Shown here piece by piece: positions 54,134-62,586 of a stretch of 64,000 nt of DNA. The notes below the pieces were generated by a model. The model searched no databases. It was given only the letters and a program-made list of their open reading frames with translations, and was not told the origin of the DNA. The position numbers and the translations under genes were made by a program. Where the stretch lies: NCBI RefSeq assembly GCF_009901585.1, contig NZ_WXYO01000006.1, positions 434,001 to 498,000 on the forward strand, written 5' to 3'. Numbering within the stretch: the stretch's first letter is position 1; each line of letters begins with the position of its first letter. The stretch comes from Poritiphilus flavus. Lineage in GTDB: Bacteria > Bacteroidota > Bacteroidia > Flavobacteriales > Flavobacteriaceae.

Positions 54134-54383
54134 AACGAAACTAAAACTCTATGGAGCCGACTGGTGTACAAAGTCGTCTAACATCCGAAACTATCTACAG
54201 TCTATTTGGGTAGAGTTTGAAGATTACAATGTAGAAACGGATGAGGAAGCCGAAAAGTATGTTAGGTCTCTTTACGACGGTAAGCTAAAATTCCCGACGA
54301 TAACGTATGGGGATAGATTTCTTAAGAACCCTACCATTAAAGAACTGGATCAGTTCCTTGAGGAGGTAGGGATTGAAAAGTAG
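54126..54383 (+). CDS. Monothiol glutaredoxin-like protein
   Basis: An 85-residue protein from the ATG at 54126, which overlaps the antiporter end by 8 bp. The frame is open 20 codons further up but that part lies inside the antiporter. The glutaredoxin fold shows KLYGADWCTKSSNI with a CTKS active site (14-17), a Thr-Pro motif FPTITYGD near residue 60, and a C-terminal helix KELDQFLEEVG. The second cysteine is replaced by Ser, so monothiol chemistry is expected. Coupling to a CPA2 antiporter fits thiol-based regulation of ion flux, as known for KefB/C and glutathione. Confidence 0.85.
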   Translation: MDETKLKLYGADWCTKSSNIRNYLQSIWVEFEDYNVETDEEAEKYVRSLYDGKLKFPTITYGDRFLKNPTIKELDQFLEEVGIEK

Positions 54384-54417
54384 TTGCTGAGGCCGATGGG
54401 CTGATGTTGAATTTTCC

Positions 54418-55224
54418 TTAATCACAGACCTGCTTTTTGCTAAAAGTGTCTGCTGCATCCAGAGCATCACCTTCCGCCATGTCTTCCTTGAAAAGCAGAA
54501 GCCTGTCAATACCGTGAAAGGAAGATCGTCCGGAAATTTCTATAAGATAAACCCCTTCTCCGGAGAAAGTGACGTAAATATTGTGAGCGTCGTGATCTGA
54601 AGTGGAGGCCTGCCACTTGAATTCATTGTTATTTCCACTTCGGTATATTTTAAACCAACCGTCTGAAGAAGCGCCTGCCGGATTGGGTTCTTTACCGGAA
54701 CCTTCTGGATATACCACACTGCCGTCAGCTTTCTTACCAAAAAAATCATTGGCATCCGGGAAACGCAGCCAGGAATCGTTATGCTCTGTTCCGTCGTTAC
54801 CCTGGGTAAAGGAAGATTTCCATAGAAAACGGTAGGTGCCCGTGGTCTTTATCGCGATAGGGAAAACCACTTTCCCTGAGCCCGGATTTCCCAAACTCTG
54901 ATCGCCCTCCCAGACCATATAACCGTCACCGGAGAAACCGGACAGCTCGTTCTTAAGCACCCAGCCTTCGGGAAAATTACTGTTCTCAAACTCTATGGAA
55001 ACCACCCCATTGCTCTCTTCAAAAAGAAAACCAACACTTTCCGGGCAATCGGAACCTTGTACGTTCTCACCCGCTTCTTCTCCATTCGGTTGCTCGGAAT
55101 CGGGAGAATCCGGATCGGAAGAGGCTTCATCCGTACTACATCCTATAAGGGCTATGCTGCTAAGAAGCAGGATGGCTATAAACAGTAAATCGCGTTTGGA
55201 TCGGGATAGCTGTAGGTTTTTCAT
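54418..55224 (-). CDS. Lipoprotein with a carbohydrate-binding-like beta-sandwich
   Basis: A 268-residue protein. The lipoprotein signal ends in ALIGC. A low-complexity acidic/serine segment (about 32-60) links to a beta-sandwich (about 65-260). This contains EFENSNFPEGW, a Trp in MVWEGDQSLGN, TGTYRFLWKSS and HNDSWLRFPD, with surface aromatics as in carbohydrate-binding modules of marine polysaccharide enzymes. No catalytic domain is attached. It may tether polysaccharide at the outer surface. It is monocistronic and close to the isomerase gene. Confidence 0.7.
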   Translation of the reverse strand: MKNLQLSRSKRDLLFIAILLLSSIALIGCSTDEASSDPDSPDSEQPNGEEAGENVQGSDCPESVGFLFEESNGVVSIEFENSNFPEGWVLKNELSGFSGDGYMVWEGDQSLGNPGSGKVVFPIAIKTTGTYRFLWKSSFTQGNDGTEHNDSWLRFPDANDFFGKKADGSVVYPEGSGKEPNPAGASSDGWFKIYRSGNNNEFKWQASTSDHDAHNIYVTFSGEGVYLIEISGRSSFHGIDRLLLFKEDMAEGDALDAADTFSKKQVCD

Positions 55225-55374
55225 AAGACAGGGCTTTTCCCGAAAAAACGGGCTTTTGAGGACCTTATTGCCGCCAGATCCCTGTTTTAGACGAAATACG
55301 ATAAAATTCTTCCCCTACCAGGTTTGACAGACGGAAAACTCCATGAATGCTGAGGAGTTAAAAGCCCGCTCAGG

Positions 55375-56325
55375 CTATTCATAATCCAACCCTATTTCAT
55401 CGCATATGGTTTGCAAATATTTCATCCCCAAGACACTTTCCCTTGCAAAATCCTCAGTAGCTACAGGATTTCGATACACTCCAGGAACACTTTCGCCACC
55501 TCTGGAAACCCCTGGTACGTCTTCCAGTTCAATGGAAACCACACCATCAAAACCGGTTTCCTTTAAGGCGATGAACATTTCTTTCCAATCAATTTTTCCC
55601 TGACCTGGGCGCCAGTGTACATTGGTTACCGCATCATTGTCCGAAACATGCAAATGTTTTATTCTGTTACCCAGTTGATAAACGGAAACATTGGGAAAGT
55701 CGCCCACAGGGAACAAATGGCTGGGATCAAAATTCAGGCACAAAGCATCTGAATCAACATGTTCAAACAGCCGCAAAGCCCCAGAGGTATTAGCTACATA
55801 CGCATAAGGATGGGGTTCGATGGAATGGAAAAGGCCATTCGCCTCACAATGATCAGCACAGGCTTGAACGGCAGCGACATAGGACTTGTAATTTCCGTCC
55901 CAGTTTAATCCCCTTGGCATAGGTGCGGTAAAGAGCTGAACCAGGGGTTTGTGTGTATGCCAGGGAAATTCTTCACCGAAACGCATCCCAAATGGCCAGG
56001 CACTAACGCTGTTAATGATCTTTGTACCCAATTCCAACCCGATGTCAGCAGCTTGTTTGAAATCTTCAAGAGCAGACTTTCGTTTATCTGGCTCTGGGTG
56101 CGACAGGTCGAACTGGCTAAAGACAAACTGGGACAATTCCAGGCCTTCACCACTCAGAATGGCTCTGAGTTCCTTTACTTTGGAGGTCGTGTAATAATCC
56201 TTCAAAAAACCCGGATTCCACGCAATTAATTCAATGGCTTTAAAGCCAAGTCCGGAAATTCTTTTAATTACGTTCTCATATGGGGGATCCCATTGAAATG
56301 GCCAGGATGATGCTCCGAATTTCAT
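55375..56325 (-). CDS. Sugar phosphate isomerase/epimerase-family TIM barrel
   Basis: A 316-residue cytosolic protein of the AP-endonuclease-2-like family. Ligand positions are Glu in FHSIEPHPY, Asp in NFDPSHLFP, His in KHLHVSDND and Glu in VVSIELEDVP. It is longer than the other two members in this window (297 and 298 residues). A perfect 7-bp inverted repeat lies 24 bp before its start. The AraC gene is divergent, 224 bp away, and is a candidate regulator. The substrate is unknown; ketose or inosose isomerisation are the usual roles. Confidence 0.87.
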   Translation of the reverse strand: MKFGASSWPFQWDPPYENVIKRISGLGFKAIELIAWNPGFLKDYYTTSKVKELRAILSGEGLELSQFVFSQFDLSHPEPDKRKSALEDFKQAADIGLELGTKIINSVSAWPFGMRFGEEFPWHTHKPLVQLFTAPMPRGLNWDGNYKSYVAAVQACADHCEANGLFHSIEPHPYAYVANTSGALRLFEHVDSDALCLNFDPSHLFPVGDFPNVSVYQLGNRIKHLHVSDNDAVTNVHWRPGQGKIDWKEMFIALKETGFDGVVSIELEDVPGVSRGGESVPGVYRNPVATEDFARESVLGMKYLQTICDEIGLDYE

Positions 56326-56348
56326 TGATATATTTTTAAATCTTTGCC

Positions 56349-56368
56349 GTCCAATATTAAAATTGGAC
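56349..56368. promoter_or_regulatory. Perfect 7-bp inverted repeat upstream of the isomerase gene
   Basis: GTCCAAT (56349-56355) and ATTGGAC (56362-56368) are exact reverse complements around ATTAAA. The site sits 23 bp before the minus-strand isomerase start, where a repressor or activator of that gene could bind. Confidence 0.55.
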
Positions 56369-56549
56369 TGTATACAATTTACAGCTAAAAAGATAAACTT
56401 CAGCCAAATTTCTGATGTGTATTTTAAGAGGCGAGCTTCCTTTGAAGTCCCTAAAGTGAGTATTATAGATAGATGTAGAACTAAAACAATATTAAAATCA
56501 GAGACGGTAATCCATTTTTCACGAACTTTCCTTCGGCAATCCGGAAGGT

Positions 56550-57395
56550 ATGAGTAGCAATATCGTATATCATAGACATGAGCCTCGCGCTGATCTAAAA
56601 AAAGAGATCAACTATATCTGGTTTATGGAGACCGAAGAGGGAGAAGAGCAGGAAACTCCGGACTTGCTGATCCCTGACGGTTATCCTGAAATTATTTTTG
56701 TCCTTAAAGGCTCCTATCGCAAAAGGCCCCTGGCAGATTCCAGCAGGGTGGAAGTAGTTGACAGATCCAGTGTTGTTGGACTTCAGCAAAGGTCTTTACT
56801 GGTTAAGCGGGTGGGGCCGGTTCGGCTGATTGGCATAAAATTCAAACCTATAGGATTTTACCATTGTTTTGGAGAAAAGGCGATACAAACAGCCGGAAAA
56901 ACTGAGGCCCTGGAGGTGTTGGAAGCACCCTGGCTAATGGATTTGGAACAAGAATTAAAGACATTGGATTCTTTAAGTCCTATGCAGTCGGTTATAAGTG
57001 AGTACATAAGCAGGCAACTTGTAGGGCAAAGTGTTTTACCAAAAGAAATGGTCTTAGACAAATGCATCAACGCGATAATAGATGCGAATGGCAGCATTTC
57101 CCTAGAAACCCTGGCAGAAAAGGTGGGTAAGGGTAAGCGACAGATCCAACGATATTTCAGGGAATACATAGGTATGTCCCCTAAGAAGTTCTGCAGCTTG
57201 ATCCGCTTTAAGTCCGTGTATAAGCAAAACGTGCTTTCCGATTCCGCCCTGGGCCATTTTTTTGATCATGGCTATTTTGATCAGAGCCATTACATAAAGG
57301 ATTTCAGGGCCAAGCTTGGCATCACTCCATCTGATACCCTATCCCGGGAATTCAAAGCCCAAAATGAGATCGCTAAAAAAAGCATCCGCACATGA
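56550..57395 (+). CDS. AraC-family regulator with DUF6597-type N-terminal domain
   Basis: A 281-residue regulator. The N-terminal domain reads PDLLIPDGYPEIIFVLKGSY, the DUF6597 type of cupin-like sensor, and RLIGIKFKPIGFYHCFG. The C-terminal AraC helix-turn-helix pair is at about 175-270, with ISLETLAEKVGKGKRQIQRY for the first and LGHFFDHGYFDQSHYIKDF for the second. It is divergent from the sugar isomerase gene and is followed by an NTF2-like and an aldo/keto reductase gene. It could control either side. Confidence 0.85.
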   Translation: MSSNIVYHRHEPRADLKKEINYIWFMETEEGEEQETPDLLIPDGYPEIIFVLKGSYRKRPLADSSRVEVVDRSSVVGLQQRSLLVKRVGPVRLIGIKFKPIGFYHCFGEKAIQTAGKTEALEVLEAPWLMDLEQELKTLDSLSPMQSVISEYISRQLVGQSVLPKEMVLDKCINAIIDANGSISLETLAEKVGKGKRQIQRYFREYIGMSPKKFCSLIRFKSVYKQNVLSDSALGHFFDHGYFDQSHYIKDFRAKLGITPSDTLSREFKAQNEIAKKSIRT

Positions 57396-57458
57396 CGCCT
57401 TTTTACTATACCTGAGAATGCCAGCGCACTACTTTAGCCCCAAACTAAAAGTGCGAAA

Positions 57459-57944
57459 ATGAATTCTACCACTTTAAAATACCTTTTACGGTCTCTTAGA
57501 CCTGTATTTATATTGCTCTTTCTTCAAGCTAATGTACTCACGGCGCAAACGGATCCCAAAGAACAGGCTATTGATGACATTAAGGACGCTCTAAGACTGG
57601 AAACCCAGTACTTTCTTCAAAGAGACCTGCGAGCATGGGAAGGGCAATGGTCTCACGAGCATTTTGTTATGAAGTGCTATATCAGGGATGGCAAATACCT
57701 GGAGCAAAAGGGTTGGCCGGTTATCAGACAATCTGCATTAGATTATATGCAAGCCCATCCTGAGCCCGAGCAGATCACCATGGAGGTTCCGGAATATGAA
57801 ATAAGTGTTTTTGAAAGCTCAGCCTTTGTATCCTACATCCAACCCGACCCGATACGAGGTAAAAAAAGGGAGATCCGTTTGATGGTCAGGGAAAATGGTC
57901 GTTGGAAGATAGGATATATGAGTACTAATTATTTAACGGATTAA
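57459..57944 (+). CDS. Secreted NTF2-like (SnoaL-type) protein
   Basis: A 161-residue protein with a signal peptide (cleavage near LTAQ). The mature part is a cone-shaped NTF2-like fold: ALRLETQYFLQRDLRAWEG (helices and linker), HFVMKCYIRDGKYLEQKG, then strands EYEISVFESSAFVSYIQ and LMVRENGRWKIGYMS. Such proteins act as small enzymes or binding folds. The next gene begins 1 base after its stop, so it is co-transcribed with the aldo/keto reductase. Confidence 0.8.
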   Translation: MNSTTLKYLLRSLRPVFILLFLQANVLTAQTDPKEQAIDDIKDALRLETQYFLQRDLRAWEGQWSHEHFVMKCYIRDGKYLEQKGWPVIRQSALDYMQAHPEPEQITMEVPEYEISVFESSAFVSYIQPDPIRGKKREIRLMVRENGRWKIGYMSTNYLTD

Positions 57945-57945
57945 T

Positions 57946-58914
57946 ATGAAACGGATCAATTTAGGGAATATCGGGCTGGAGGTGTCCCAACTTTGCCTGG
58001 GAACCATGTATTTTGGAACTAAAACGGATCAGAGTCAATCTGAAAAGCTCTTGGATTACTTTACGGATCAGGGAGGTAATTTTATTGATACTTCAAACAA
58101 TTACGCCTTCTGGATGGAAGATGCCTGCGGAGATGAAAGCGAGACGGTTCTTGGTAAGTGGTTAAAAAGGCGCGGGAAACGTGAGCATGTGGTCCTGGCA
58201 ACCAAATGCGGGGCAAGGCCTGTTGATTATACCGGGGATCTGGGATCTATTAAGCTCGAGGGATTATCGTATAAAACCATTATCAATGCCGTTGAACAGA
58301 GCCTGAAGCGACTGCAAACAGATTATCTGGATGTGATCTATGGACATGTGGATTTTATGGAATATCCCATAGATGAACGCCTCAAGGCATTTACCTTGTT
58401 AGAGGAGCAAGGGAAGATCCGGTTTGCAGGTTCCAGCAATACCATGGCGTGGAGACTTGCTGAAAGTCAGTTGTACAGTAAAGAGCACGCTTATGTTAAT
58501 TACAGCTTTGCACAACAGCGATATACTTTCCTAAGACCCAGGTATACCGCAGACTTTTGGGTTCAGATATTGTTGGAGGAAGAAATGCTGAACTATGGAA
58601 AACATCATCCGGAGCTGACGATTGTAGCCTATGCCACTTTGCTGTCCGGTTTCTACGGCAAAAAAGATGCAGCCATACCGGAGGAATACGATACAGAAGA
58701 CAGTCGTCTCAGGCTTTTAGCCTTAAGCGAATTAGCAAAGCGGAAATCCTGTACCATGAATCAGCTTGTATTGGCGTGGATCATGGCCCATACACCCAGG
58801 ATCATCCCGATTATTTCGGGAAGCAAAGTGTCACAGTTGGAGGAAAGCCTTGGCGCTGTAAATATTGAACTATCCGGTGAAGAGCACTTTTTTCTGAGCA
58901 ATTCAGGATTGTGA
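57946..58914 (+). CDS. Aldo/keto reductase
   Basis: A 322-residue TIM-barrel reductase. The tetrad region is Asp in GNFIDTSNNYAFW with Tyr a few residues on, Lys in LATKCGARP and His in VIYGHVDFMEY. The NADP-binding C-terminal part reads IPIISGSKVSQLEESL. It reduces aldehydes or ketones, including sugars. The preceding NTF2-like gene ends 1 base before it. It is cytosolic, unlike its exported neighbour. Confidence 0.88.
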   Translation: MKRINLGNIGLEVSQLCLGTMYFGTKTDQSQSEKLLDYFTDQGGNFIDTSNNYAFWMEDACGDESETVLGKWLKRRGKREHVVLATKCGARPVDYTGDLGSIKLEGLSYKTIINAVEQSLKRLQTDYLDVIYGHVDFMEYPIDERLKAFTLLEEQGKIRFAGSSNTMAWRLAESQLYSKEHAYVNYSFAQQRYTFLRPRYTADFWVQILLEEEMLNYGKHHPELTIVAYATLLSGFYGKKDAAIPEEYDTEDSRLRLLALSELAKRKSCTMNQLVLAWIMAHTPRIIPIISGSKVSQLEESLGAVNIELSGEEHFFLSNSGL

Positions 58915-58954
58915 TATTACCTTCGCTCAAAGGAAACTTCAATAAGCCGAAAAG

Positions 58955-58973
58955 TCCCGCAATACGGGAGTTT
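58955..58973 (+). terminator. Weak hairpin after the aldo/keto reductase gene
   Basis: TCCCG (58955-58959) and CGGGA (58965-58969) form a 5-bp stem followed by GTTT. It is short, so it is only a possible terminator. The rest of the 277-bp gap to the next gene shows nothing recognisable. Confidence 0.35.
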
Positions 58974-59191
58974 ATACATTCCTATTGAAATTCAAAAAGT
59001 TAGGCTTAGGAGGTCAGCCAGAAAATAGCTATATTTAGGAAGCCGCTTGTCCTAAAGAGAACTTCATCACCATCCTTTAGTGTTTTCACCAGGATAGCGG
59101 GGTATACGACAAATACGCACCGCAGGACTGTGGTGTGGGGCTAACTGAAATTCTAAGAAACTAATCAATTGTAAATGTAAAACCATAAAGT

Positions 59192-59572
59192 ATGCAAACA
59201 GAAGCGGTATATTCAAGTGATCTCGCATTTAATTTGGAAATTTGGAAAAGGGAACTGAAATTTCACAGATCCGAATTAGAAATGTTTCAGCAAAAGCTGG
59301 AAGAAATCGCCAGAAGAAAAGACGGCAAACAATCTTCATACGAGCTGGAAAAATTTCAAAACAGATTGATCATAGAGAAGGTCGCTGCCAGTAAACTGCT
59401 ACACCGCTGCAGGGCTAAACTGGGTAATCTTCACAGTGCCGATCACTATAAAAACGTGGATGGGGAGCTACAGTACGAAAAGCGCTCACTGTATGACGAC
59501 CTTAAGCACTATATTAAATTACACTATGAATTCAAGGAAGGCATTATGGACTTCTTTCTGAAATGGTTGTGA
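59192..59572 (+). CDS. Small coiled-coil hypothetical protein
   Basis: A 126-residue soluble protein, almost fully helical with charged heptad-like stretches (LKFHRSELEMFQQKLEEIAR, HYIKLHYEFKEGIMDFF). No signal peptide, membrane segment or enzyme motif is seen. It has no close neighbours on its strand and is followed by a strong intrinsic terminator, so it is transcribed alone. Confidence 0.65.
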   Translation: MQTEAVYSSDLAFNLEIWKRELKFHRSELEMFQQKLEEIARRKDGKQSSYELEKFQNRLIIEKVAASKLLHRCRAKLGNLHSADHYKNVDGELQYEKRSLYDDLKHYIKLHYEFKEGIMDFFLKWL

Positions 59573-59604
59573 TTTAATCCGCATAAAATAATTTGAGGTA
59601 TAGG

Positions 59605-59629
59605 GCCCCGTTCTTACGGGGCTTTATTT
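59605..59629 (+). terminator. Intrinsic terminator
   Basis: GCCCCG (59605-59610) and CGGGGC (59617-59622, with T-A pairs at the loop side) form a stable stem followed by TTTATTT. It lies 32 bp after the coiled-coil gene. Confidence 0.85.
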
Positions 59630-59691
59630 GTATGATCGGAGAACAATCACCAATGGAAAACCTACACTTCGAATAAAAACCTGCACATACC

Positions 59692-60123
59692 ATGACAAAT
59701 TGGGAGTTTAAACATTCGGTTTATACCAGGGCAAAGCGAAAAACAGCCTGGGATTTTCTTACGGACATGTCTAACCAGCTTAGAATGGAGCCTGGGATTG
59801 AGGATATTGAGTTGGACGGTCCTTTTGCCAATGGCACTAATGGGCGGACCATAGCCAAAACCCATACTCAGGAATGGCAGCTTAGTGAGGTGATTGAAGG
59901 ACAACAGTTTACGATCACTGGCCAGACCCCTGAACAGGAACTTAGCCTGAGCTTCTCCTGGGAATTTGAGGATGAAGGAGCAGGGACCCGTTTAACACAA
60001 ACCATAAAAGGTAGCGCGGCTGATATTTCGGCTTATCAGGAAATATTTCACGGGATGGAAGAGAATGCACCAAAGCAGATGGCTCGTCTGGTTGAGGAAT
60101 TGGACCAGCCTGATACTATCTAA
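59692..60123 (+). CDS. SRPBCC-family (START-like) protein
   Basis: A 143-residue cytosolic protein with the SRPBCC layout: a first strand KHSVYTRAKRKTAWDFLTDM, then a long run of antiparallel strands with GRTIAKTHTQEWQLSEVIEG and TRLTQTIKGSA, and a final helix (EENAPKQMARLVEELD). Such proteins have a hydrophobic cavity and bind or modify small ligands. It stands between a terminator and the GyrI-like operon. Confidence 0.82.
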   Translation: MTNWEFKHSVYTRAKRKTAWDFLTDMSNQLRMEPGIEDIELDGPFANGTNGRTIAKTHTQEWQLSEVIEGQQFTITGQTPEQELSLSFSWEFEDEGAGTRLTQTIKGSAADISAYQEIFHGMEENAPKQMARLVEELDQPDTI

Positions 60124-60192
60124 TTAAGGTACAATAGGGACAATCGGATACCTTAGTATTATCATCACATAATAAAATCTTTTGGCTCTTGT

Positions 60193-60250
60193 TGACATAG
60201 GGTTGTCATTCCGCTGCTTTACTTTTGATTTGAAGTAATTCCAATGACAA
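60193..60250 (+). promoter_or_regulatory. Promoter box and inverted repeats upstream of the GyrI-like operon
   Basis: TACTTTTG at 60220-60227 matches the -7 consensus TAnnTTTG. TTGTCATT (60203-60210) and AATGACAA (60243-60250) are exact reverse complements flanking it. TGACA (60193-60197) and TGTCA (60204-60208) give a second, shorter pair. The layout suggests a repressor site around the start of transcription. No TTG lies at the ideal -33 distance. Confidence 0.45.
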
Positions 60251-60261
60251 CCTTGAACACT

Positions 60262-60897
60262 ATGGGAACAAAGCACGAATGGCGTAAAGCGGAAAAAGCA
60301 CTGTATCTTCCAAAAAAAGAACCCGAATTGGTATCGGTTCCAGCTCAAAAGTTTATCTGCATTTCGGGCGAAGGCAATCCCAATGGTCAGTATTTCGCCG
60401 ATTGTGTATCGGTATTGTATGCAATCTCATACGCCATCAAAATGAATTCTAAAAAAATGGAATCACCTCCAGAGGGCTATTTTGATTATACTGTATATCC
60501 CTTAGAGGGGCTATGGGACTTAAACGAGGAAGCCAAAAACCGGATTGACGGAAGCTGGAATAAAGAAGAACTGGTCTTTAAACTGATGATACGACAACCT
60601 GATTTTGTTACGGAGGGTTTTTATGACAAAATGATGGAACTTACCAAAAAGAAAAAACCACATCCATTACTGGAAGATCTAAGATTTGAAACCATAACCG
60701 ATGGTAAATGCATTCAAATGATGCATGTAGGACCTTATGACAATGAACCTGAAAGTTTTAACCAAATGGAACAATTCGCAGAAGGGCAAGGGTTTCAAAG
60801 GCTCTCCAAAACTCATAGGGAAATCTATATTTCAGATTTTAGAAAAGTGGCCTCGGAAAACTTAAAAACAGTATTGCGATTTAAAATTAAACCATAA
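60262..60897 (+). CDS. GyrI-like small-molecule-binding protein
   Basis: A 211-residue protein. The ATG at 60262 leaves about a 30-nt leader after the -7 box; an ATG at 60244 is possible. The SHS2-type GyrI-like fold shows ELVSVPAQKFICISGEGNPN, YTVYPLEGLWDL, MHVGPYDNEPESFNQME and a final REIYISDFRKV. Bacterial members bind or hydrolyse toxic or cationic small molecules. The last base of its stop is the first of the VOC start (TAATG), so the genes are coupled. Confidence 0.85.
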   Translation: MGTKHEWRKAEKALYLPKKEPELVSVPAQKFICISGEGNPNGQYFADCVSVLYAISYAIKMNSKKMESPPEGYFDYTVYPLEGLWDLNEEAKNRIDGSWNKEELVFKLMIRQPDFVTEGFYDKMMELTKKKKPHPLLEDLRFETITDGKCIQMMHVGPYDNEPESFNQMEQFAEGQGFQRLSKTHREIYISDFRKVASENLKTVLRFKIKP

Positions 60898-61325
60898 TGG
60901 AACAACGCTTAACTATCGTAGGATTAGGAGTAAATGATCTAAAGATATCCAATCACTTTTACGAAGAGATTATTGGATGGCAGAAACTACCATCCAGCAA
61001 TGACAGTATTAGTTTTTTTCAACTCAACGGTATTTTACTGTCCCTTTATCCCAGGGAAAAACTGGCTGAGGACGCCCAGGTACCTCACGAAGGAAGTGGT
61101 TTCAAAGCCTTTACTCTGGCTTACAATACCAGAACGAAAGAAGAAGTTGACAGCCTTATCAAAGCGTTGGAAAACAAGGGTGTAACTATAGTAAAACAAC
61201 CCGAAGAGGTATTCTGGGGCGGATATAGCAGCTATATTTCCGACCCTGATGGAAACCTTTGGGAAATAGCTTTCAATCCTTTTTTACCCTTGGATGAAAA
61301 GGGAAACGCAATAGGACAGGAATAG
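60897..61325 (+). CDS. VOC-family glyoxalase-like protein
   Basis: A 142-residue protein with two beta-alpha-beta units: RLTIVGLGVNDLKISNHFYE and then SGFKAFTLAYNTRTKEEVDS. The end reads GGYSSYISDPDGNLWEIAF, the usual DPDGNxWE motif with the metal-binding Glu. The first metal ligand (His or Gln near the N-terminus) is not obvious, so metal use is uncertain. It may be a small detoxification enzyme or a binding protein. It is coupled on both sides with one-base overlap or gap, between the GyrI-like and AlkC genes. Confidence 0.85.
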   Translation: MEQRLTIVGLGVNDLKISNHFYEEIIGWQKLPSSNDSISFFQLNGILLSLYPREKLAEDAQVPHEGSGFKAFTLAYNTRTKEEVDSLIKALENKGVTIVKQPEEVFWGGYSSYISDPDGNLWEIAFNPFLPLDEKGNAIGQE

Positions 61326-61326
61326 C

Positions 61327-62442
61327 ATGGCAGAACTTCTGAAAAACATATACAATAGAGCCTTTTTTGATGCTTTCACCTCCATTTTTCAAGAGGTAGC
61401 GCCAAGCTTTAGCACAAGCCAATTTCTAAATGAGATCTTTGATGACGAATGGGAGGATCGCGAGTTAAAGCAACGTTTGAGACATACTACAAACAGCCTG
61501 CGTGGACAGCTTTCAGGTAACTTTGAACAGGATGTTTCCTGTATACTTCATTTTGTTAAGTCATGGCAGGAGAGGGGAATCCATGTAGGCCCTAATGATG
61601 ATCTGGCATTTATGTTTTTGCCAGACTATCTGGAGCAGTATGGGCTGGAGCATTTTGACACTGTTATGAATGCTACCGAAGTAATTACAGCTTTTAGCAG
61701 TTGTGAATTTTCGATCAGACCATTTATTATAAAATATCCGGAGGAAAGTATGACTCAGATGCTTGCATGGTCCACTCACGAAGATCTACATGTAAGAAGA
61801 TTAGCATCTGAAGGTTCTCGCCCGCGACTACCCTGGGCCATGGCGATCCCAGCTTTAAAGAAAGATCCAACACCGATCCTCCCGATCTTGGAAAACTTAA
61901 AAAACGACCCTTCGGAATACGTTCGCAGAAGTGTTGCCAATAACCTGAACGATATCGCCAAAGACAATCCGGAATTGGTTGTAAAAATTGCCAAACATTG
62001 GAAAGATCATTCTAAAAATACCGATTGGGTGATAAAGCATGGCAGTAGAACGCTACTCAAGCAAGGCAACCAGGAGTTGATGGAGTTATTTGGTTTCGGG
62101 AAAGTGGATAAGATTAAACTCTCCAATTTCAAGATAAACACCGCGGTTGTCAGGATTGGGGAACCATTGGATTTTTCATTTGATTTGACGAACACCAACG
62201 CTTCTACATCCAAAATACGTCTGGAGTATGGATTGTATTACCAAAAAGCGAATGCCACATTATCTAAAAAGGTATTTAAGATCAGTGAGAAAGATTATGC
62301 TGCCCATAGCTCAACTTCCATAAGGAGACAGCAATCCTTTAAGATCATTACTACCAGAAAATTTCACATAGGCAAACATCAGGTCTCCATTATTATTAAT
62401 GGAAAAGAGTTTGATAAAAAGGACTTTGAGCTTGTAAACTGA
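61327..62442 (+). CDS. AlkC-type DNA alkylation repair protein with C-terminal Ig-like domain
   Basis: A 371-residue protein. Residues 1-255 form HEAT-like repeats with VRRLASEGSRPRLPWAMAIP and DPSEYVRRSVANNLNDIAKD, then NTDWVIKHGSRTLLKQG, typical of AlkC. Residues about 262-371 form an Ig-like beta-sandwich (AVVRIGEPLDFSFDLTNTNA). AlkC proteins are known to bear such a domain and to excise 3-methylcytosine and 3-methyladenine. The gene follows VOC after 1 bp, in an operon that may protect against alkylating or electrophilic compounds. Confidence 0.88.
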   Translation: MAELLKNIYNRAFFDAFTSIFQEVAPSFSTSQFLNEIFDDEWEDRELKQRLRHTTNSLRGQLSGNFEQDVSCILHFVKSWQERGIHVGPNDDLAFMFLPDYLEQYGLEHFDTVMNATEVITAFSSCEFSIRPFIIKYPEESMTQMLAWSTHEDLHVRRLASEGSRPRLPWAMAIPALKKDPTPILPILENLKNDPSEYVRRSVANNLNDIAKDNPELVVKIAKHWKDHSKNTDWVIKHGSRTLLKQGNQELMELFGFGKVDKIKLSNFKINTAVVRIGEPLDFSFDLTNTNASTSKIRLEYGLYYQKANATLSKKVFKISEKDYAAHSSTSIRRQQSFKIITTRKFHIGKHQVSIIINGKEFDKKDFELVN

Positions 62443-62586
62443 TAGCACCCTAACAGCCCTGCTGTTGATACTCCTACAGTTTTTTACTTCTAACTTATCA
62501 ACAATTTGGCTTTGACGAACAAATTTGGTTTGATTTCAATGGTCGTTTTCAATAAAAGAGCTAACTTCTGCTCATTAAATTACCAT

